From the NCBI RefSeq assembly GCF_016786305.1, contig NZ_JADWYV010000012.1: a DNA stretch of 64,000 nucleotides; one strand, written 5' to 3'. Source of the stretch: Pseudofrankia nepalensis. GTDB taxonomy: Bacteria > Actinomycetota > Actinomycetes > Frankiales > Frankiaceae. The translations under genes and the position numbers were made by a program. The notes under the pieces are model-generated. The model searched no databases, was not told the DNA's origin, and worked only from the letters and a program-made list of their open reading frames with translations. Positions within the stretch are counted from its first letter, which is position 1, and each line of letters opens with the position of its first letter. Positions 60,696-64,000 of the stretch are shown here, piece by piece.

Positions 60696-61604
60696 ATGCC
60701 CCAGGTCACGGACGTCTCCCAGACCACCACGCCGGTGTACGCAAGCCCCACCGACGTCCAGACCTACGGCGCGTACACGATCAGGCGGGATCCCGGGGAC
60801 ACCCGGCCGCTGTACCGGTTCACCGGGCGGATCACCGCGGATGGGTCGAGCGGCCACCGGGCCGAGCCGGGGCGGTACCACATCTACTCCGGCTGGTTCT
60901 GCCCGTGGGCGCACCGGGTCACCCTGCAGATCGCGCTGAACGGGCTGGAGGACGTCGTCAGCGTCTCCTATGTCGACAACAGCCGTGACGCCCGCGGCTG
61001 GGCGTTCCGCGAGGCCAACGGCCCGGATCCGGTGAACGGGTTCGCGCTGCTACGCGAGGCCTACGAGGTGACCGAGCCCGGGTTCGACGGCCACGTCTCC
61101 GTGCCGACGCTGTGGGACCGTGAGACCGGTCGGGTCCTGTCCAACGACTACGTCTCCATGGGGATCGACCTGGCCACCCAGTTCGGCCAGTGGTCCACCG
61201 GCGCCGCCACCTATCCCGAGCACCTGCGTGCCGAGATCGACGAGCTCGACGTCTGGATCGGCCCCGAGGTGAACCGCGGCGTCCACCGGGCCGCCCACGA
61301 CGAGGAGGTCCGCGCCGCGCTGCTCGACGCGTTCGCCCGGCTCGACGGCCACCTGGCCGACGCTCGCTTCCTGGTCGGCGGCCAGCTCACCGAGGCCGAC
61401 CTCCGGCTGTGGGTCTCCCTGGTCCGCTACCGCGGCCGCGCCCACGACCTGGACCGCCTCCCACCGCTGTCCGACTACCCGAACCTGTGGGCCTACGCCC
61501 GCCGCCTCTACCGGCTGCGCGCCTTCCAGGAGACGACCGACTTCACCACGTTCACCGACCCCGCGGCCGTCCTCCCGGGCTGGCGCGCCGCCCCGGTCAC
61601 GTAA
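60696..61604 (+). CDS. Glutathione S-transferase-like protein (Xi class, YqjG/ECM4 type)
   Basis: This 302-residue protein has the Xi-class active site GWFCPWAHR with Cys69, and the C-terminal GST-like helical domain (ARFLVGGQLTEADLRLWVSL). E. coli YqjG-type enzymes reduce glutathionyl-hydroquinones. Actinobacteria make mycothiol rather than glutathione, so a mycothiol-linked hydroquinone reductase is the likely role here. The ATG at 60696 follows GGAGAGGGAG. Confidence 0.86.
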   Translation: MPQVTDVSQTTTPVYASPTDVQTYGAYTIRRDPGDTRPLYRFTGRITADGSSGHRAEPGRYHIYSGWFCPWAHRVTLQIALNGLEDVVSVSYVDNSRDARGWAFREANGPDPVNGFALLREAYEVTEPGFDGHVSVPTLWDRETGRVLSNDYVSMGIDLATQFGQWSTGAATYPEHLRAEIDELDVWIGPEVNRGVHRAAHDEEVRAALLDAFARLDGHLADARFLVGGQLTEADLRLWVSLVRYRGRAHDLDRLPPLSDYPNLWAYARRLYRLRAFQETTDFTTFTDPAAVLPGWRAAPVT

Positions 61605-61905
61605 CCGCCAAGCTCCCGCGCCCGCGCCGCGTGCCGACCGCGCTTGCCTCGGATGCAGGGACGGCTCGGATACAGGGACGGCACAGCCCCGTCAGGCCGG
61701 CGCGGCGCGCCTGGCACACCGCTTCGGGCAGTTCCCGGTCGTGGTCATCCTGGTGCCTCGGCGTCGCCGCTGGTCGGGCGGTACACGACCGTCGCCGGCA
61801 CCGACGCCCGGCCGGCACCGACAGCCAGCCCCGCGTGGCGGGCCAGCCCGGCGCCGCGGGGCCACCCGCGACGTGCCCCGGCGGGCGGCCGGCCGTCGGG
61901 GCAGG

Positions 61906-63168
61906 TCAGCGGCGGCCCCATTCCTCGGCGAGCAACTGGTAGGACCGCACGCGGTCGGCGTGCTGGTGGGTGATCGTGGTGATGGCGAGCTCGTCGGCGC
62001 CGGTCGCCGCCCGCAGCTGCTCCAGCCGGTCGACGACGGTGCGCGGCGAGCCGACCAGCTGGGTGCGCACCCGGTCGGCGACCAGCGCTCGTTCCTCGTC
62101 GGTCCAGACCCGGGCGAGCGCGTCCTCGGGGGTGGGGAACGGGATCGCGCCCGTACCCGCGCGGATGCTGAGCACCCACTCGCCGTAGCCCGCCGCCAGG
62201 TGCGCGGCGGTCACGTCGTTCTCGGCGACGACGACGTCGGCCGAGACCGCGACCAGCGGCCGGTCGAGCCGCGCGGACGGGCGGAACGCGGCCCGGTAGG
62301 CCTGGACCGCGTCGAGCACCGTGCTCGGGCTGTGATGGTAGGAGGCGGCGAACGGCAGCCCGCGCTCACCGGCGACCGTCGCGCTCACGCCGCCGGACGC
62401 GCCCAGGATCCAGACCTCGACGTCGGCGCCCTCGCCCGGGGACGCGTGCGCCGGCAGACCGGCCGGTGTGCGGTAGGTCCCCGCGAGAAAGGCGAGCACG
62501 TCGTCGATCTGCTCGGCGTAGCCCGGGGCGTACGCGCCGGGCTGCTGCAGCAGCGACACCATGAGTCCGAGCAGGTCGGAGGCGAGCAGCTTGCTGATGT
62601 CGAACCGCTTCGGCAGCAGCAGGCCGTCCGCGGTGTACTCGTCGGCGGCGTGGCTGCCGCCGCCGGACGAGGCCACATAGCTCGCCGCGGCGCCGGAGGT
62701 GGCGAGCGCCGCTCCCGTTGGCGCCGACGCTCCCACCAGAGGCGTCGGGACGGCGGATGACGGCGGCACGGCGGACAGCGACGGCGCGGCGGTGGGCGCC
62801 GGCCCGTCGTCTCCCTTCGGCTCGGGCCGGCTCAGCGACCGGCCGATGCCCAGGTCAAGCCGGCCGGGGAAGGCCGCGTTCAGCAGCCCGCACTCCTCGA
62901 CGACGGACAGCGGGGTGCGGTGACCGATCTGGACCCCGGCCGAGCCGAGCCGGATCGTCCTCGTCGCGCCACCCGCCAACGCGATGGCGACCGCCGTCGA
63001 GGCGCCGATCACGCCGCTGGCGAGGTGATGCTCGGCGAACCAGTAGCGCCCATAGCCGAAGGCCTCGGCCTGCCGCGCCAGGTCGACCGAGTTCCGCAGC
63101 GCCTCGGCGTGCGTAGCGCCGGCGCTGACCGGGATGAGGTCGAGGACGGAAAGCGGGACGTCGGACAT
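61906..63168 (-). CDS. LLM class flavin-dependent oxidoreductase with long low-complexity insert
   Basis: This 420-residue luciferase-like protein begins VLDLIPVSAGATHAEALRNS then YWFAEHHLASGVIGASTAVA, typical of the subgroup whose early motif is AEHH. RTIRLGSAGVQIGHRTPLSV and AAFPGRLDLGIGRS follow. Between GRSLSRPEP and DEYTADGLLLP there is a Pro/Ser/Ala-rich insert of about 50 residues that is absent in most relatives. The C-terminal part (VEVWILGASGGVSATVAGER) is normal. The ATG at 63168 follows AGGAGG. The cofactor may be FMN or F420. Confidence 0.85.
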   Translation of the reverse strand: MSDVPLSVLDLIPVSAGATHAEALRNSVDLARQAEAFGYGRYWFAEHHLASGVIGASTAVAIALAGGATRTIRLGSAGVQIGHRTPLSVVEECGLLNAAFPGRLDLGIGRSLSRPEPKGDDGPAPTAAPSLSAVPPSSAVPTPLVGASAPTGAALATSGAAASYVASSGGGSHAADEYTADGLLLPKRFDISKLLASDLLGLMVSLLQQPGAYAPGYAEQIDDVLAFLAGTYRTPAGLPAHASPGEGADVEVWILGASGGVSATVAGERGLPFAASYHHSPSTVLDAVQAYRAAFRPSARLDRPLVAVSADVVVAENDVTAAHLAAGYGEWVLSIRAGTGAIPFPTPEDALARVWTDEERALVADRVRTQLVGSPRTVVDRLEQLRAATGADELAITTITHQHADRVRSYQLLAEEWGRR

Positions 63169-63210
63169 GCGATACCTCCTGTGGTTGCGCCCTGCTCGAT
63201 CCCTCACGGC

Positions 63211-63540
63211 GCGCTCGTGGTGACGTTTCAGCCTCCGTGGTCAAGCCCGATCCATCCGGCCCGCCGACCTGGGGATTACCTGCCGGCGACCCCGCACCCA
63301 CAGCGCGCTCGTGGTGACGTTTCAGCCTCCGTGGTCAAGCCCGATCCATCCGGCCCGCCGACCTGGGGATTACCTGCCGNNNNNNNNNNNNNNNNNNNNN
63401 NNNNNNNNNNNNNNNNNNNNNNNNNNNNNNNNNNNNNNNNNNNNNNNNNNNNNNNNNNNNNNNNNNNNNNNNNNNNNNNGCGACTCCGCACCCACAGCGC
63501 GCTCGTGGTGACGTTTCAGCCTCCGTGGTCAAGCCCGATC
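63211..63540. repeat. 94-bp tandem repeat array with a 100-N gap
   Basis: A unit starting GCGCTCGTGGTGACGTTTCA recurs at 63211, 63305 and 63499; the first two starts are 94 bases apart. The copies are nearly identical, and the 100 N (63380-63479) inside the array mark an unresolved assembly of unknown true length. Each unit contains GCCTCCGTGGTCAAGCCCG. It is intergenic between the LLM gene and the aminotransferase gene. Confidence 0.85.
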
Positions 63541-63614
63541 CGTCCGGGCCGGGCCGATCCTCCGAGTCGGCCCGGCCCGGTCCGGGGCTGTGCGCCGAGA
63601 CCGCGCGGGTGTGG

Positions 63615-64000
63615 TCAGGCGTCGCACGGCGACGGCGCCGGCGTGGGAGCGGCCGGGACCGCGCTCGCCCAGCCGGGCAGCCGGCGGTCGTCGGGGCTGG
63701 GCATCCACCCACCGGCCCCACGGACGTAGCGCCACCGGGGCCCGGCCGTCAGGTAGGAGTCGAGGGCGGCCAGCAGCCGGTCGACGTCCGCGGCGGTGGA
63801 GCCGACGCCCACGCTCGCCCGCAGCGCGCCGTCGGCGGCGCCGAGGCGGTCGAGCAGCGGATGGGCGCAGAACCGGCCAGCGCGCAGGCTGATGCCGTGC
63901 TCGGCGGACAGGTACGCGGCGAGCGCGTCGGGCTCACGGCCGGCGACGGTGAAGGCGACCACCCCCACCGGCGCCGTGTCGCCCGCCTTGGTCGCGGCAT
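63615..64000 (-). CDS. Class V aminotransferase (cysteine desulfurase-like), C-terminal part only
   Basis: The gene runs off the right edge, so only the last 128 codons are seen. The visible part has GVVAFTVAGREPDALAAYLS then GISLRAGRFCAHPLLDRLGA and ALRASVGVGSTAADVDRLL, the C-terminal domain of SufS/Csd-type enzymes. The catalytic cysteine loop position is FCAHPL. A tail of about 45 residues after the domain is Pro-rich. The pyridoxal lysine lies outside the window. Confidence 0.82.
   Translation of the reverse strand, partial: AATKAGDTAPVGVVAFTVAGREPDALAAYLSAEHGISLRAGRFCAHPLLDRLGAADGALRASVGVGSTAADVDRLLAALDSYLTAGPRWRYVRGAGGWMPSPDDRRLPGWASAVPAAPTPAPSPCDA

Noticed and set aside
63211..63540. 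94-bp repeats considered as a CRISPR array
   Set aside because: The whole 94-bp unit is conserved, with no repeat-spacer alternation and no cas gene.

Overview
The window is very GC-rich, densely coded DNA from a soil-type actinobacterium. The gene families fit a Frankia-like or related high-GC Actinomycetota genome: F420-dependent (LLM-class) oxidoreductases, many SDRs, DUF2510, a RepSA-type replication protein, and frequent GTG starts with ATGA/GTGA gene overlaps. No rRNA or tRNA gene and no CRISPR array was seen. Two N-gaps (31442-31451 and 63380-63479) sit in low-complexity or repetitive DNA.

Layout: (1) 42-7855, minus strand, is one tightly packed operon for a peptide-type ABC importer (two permeases, a lipoprotein binding protein, two ATPases), followed by a TetR regulator and an M20 amidohydrolase that probably processes the imported compound. 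(2) 8046-9995 holds serine dehydratase and glycine-cleavage H protein. (3) 10.1-24.7 kb is a catabolic block: two paralogous SDRs, amidohydrolase, enoyl-CoA hydratase, SnoaL-like protein, F420-type oxidoreductase, DapB-like reductase, VOC protein, KshA-like Rieske oxygenase, a fused double acyl-CoA dehydrogenase and a TetR regulator. A related TCTAGA-centred palindrome sits in most promoters of this block, so it may be one regulon. Both SDRs are preceded by a short translationally coupled ORF. A FadR-type regulator in the block is broken by an in-frame stop, and a fragment of a second one lies at 23.7 kb. (4) 25.3-47.7 kb is mixed chromosomal housekeeping and accessory genes: LuxR/GAF regulator, esterase, EthD, DUF5519 with a divergent HxlR regulator, aldo/keto reductase, NCS2 permease with a biuret-hydrolase-like cysteine hydrolase, alpha/beta hydrolase with a divergent MarR regulator, a 1,199-residue kinase-TPR-WD40 protein, alcohol dehydrogenase, YihY, MscL, nitroreductase with a divergent IclR regulator.

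(5) About 47.85-59.55 kb is an integrated mobile element: a large serine integrase, a RepSA-like replication initiator, small regulators, and cargo. It lacks any recognisable TraSA/FtsK-type transfer gene. The cargo includes a lower-GC DUF262-HEPN gene pair (54.7-56.3 kb) that looks like a defence or toxin-antitoxin-like module, a membrane protein with a 27-bp tandem repeat, and a SUKH-like protein. An 11-bp identical sequence at both ends is a candidate attachment core. (6) 59.7-64 kb returns to chromosomal genes: SDR, Xi-class GST-like reductase, LLM oxidoreductase, a collapsed 94-bp tandem repeat array, and the C-terminal part of a cysteine-desulfurase-like aminotransferase that runs off the end.

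The best candidates for something not yet described are the DUF262-HEPN pair on a replicating integrative element without transfer genes, the shared palindrome linking the catabolic promoters, and the paired peptide-SDR genes. All functions below come from reading motifs by eye; no database search was possible.
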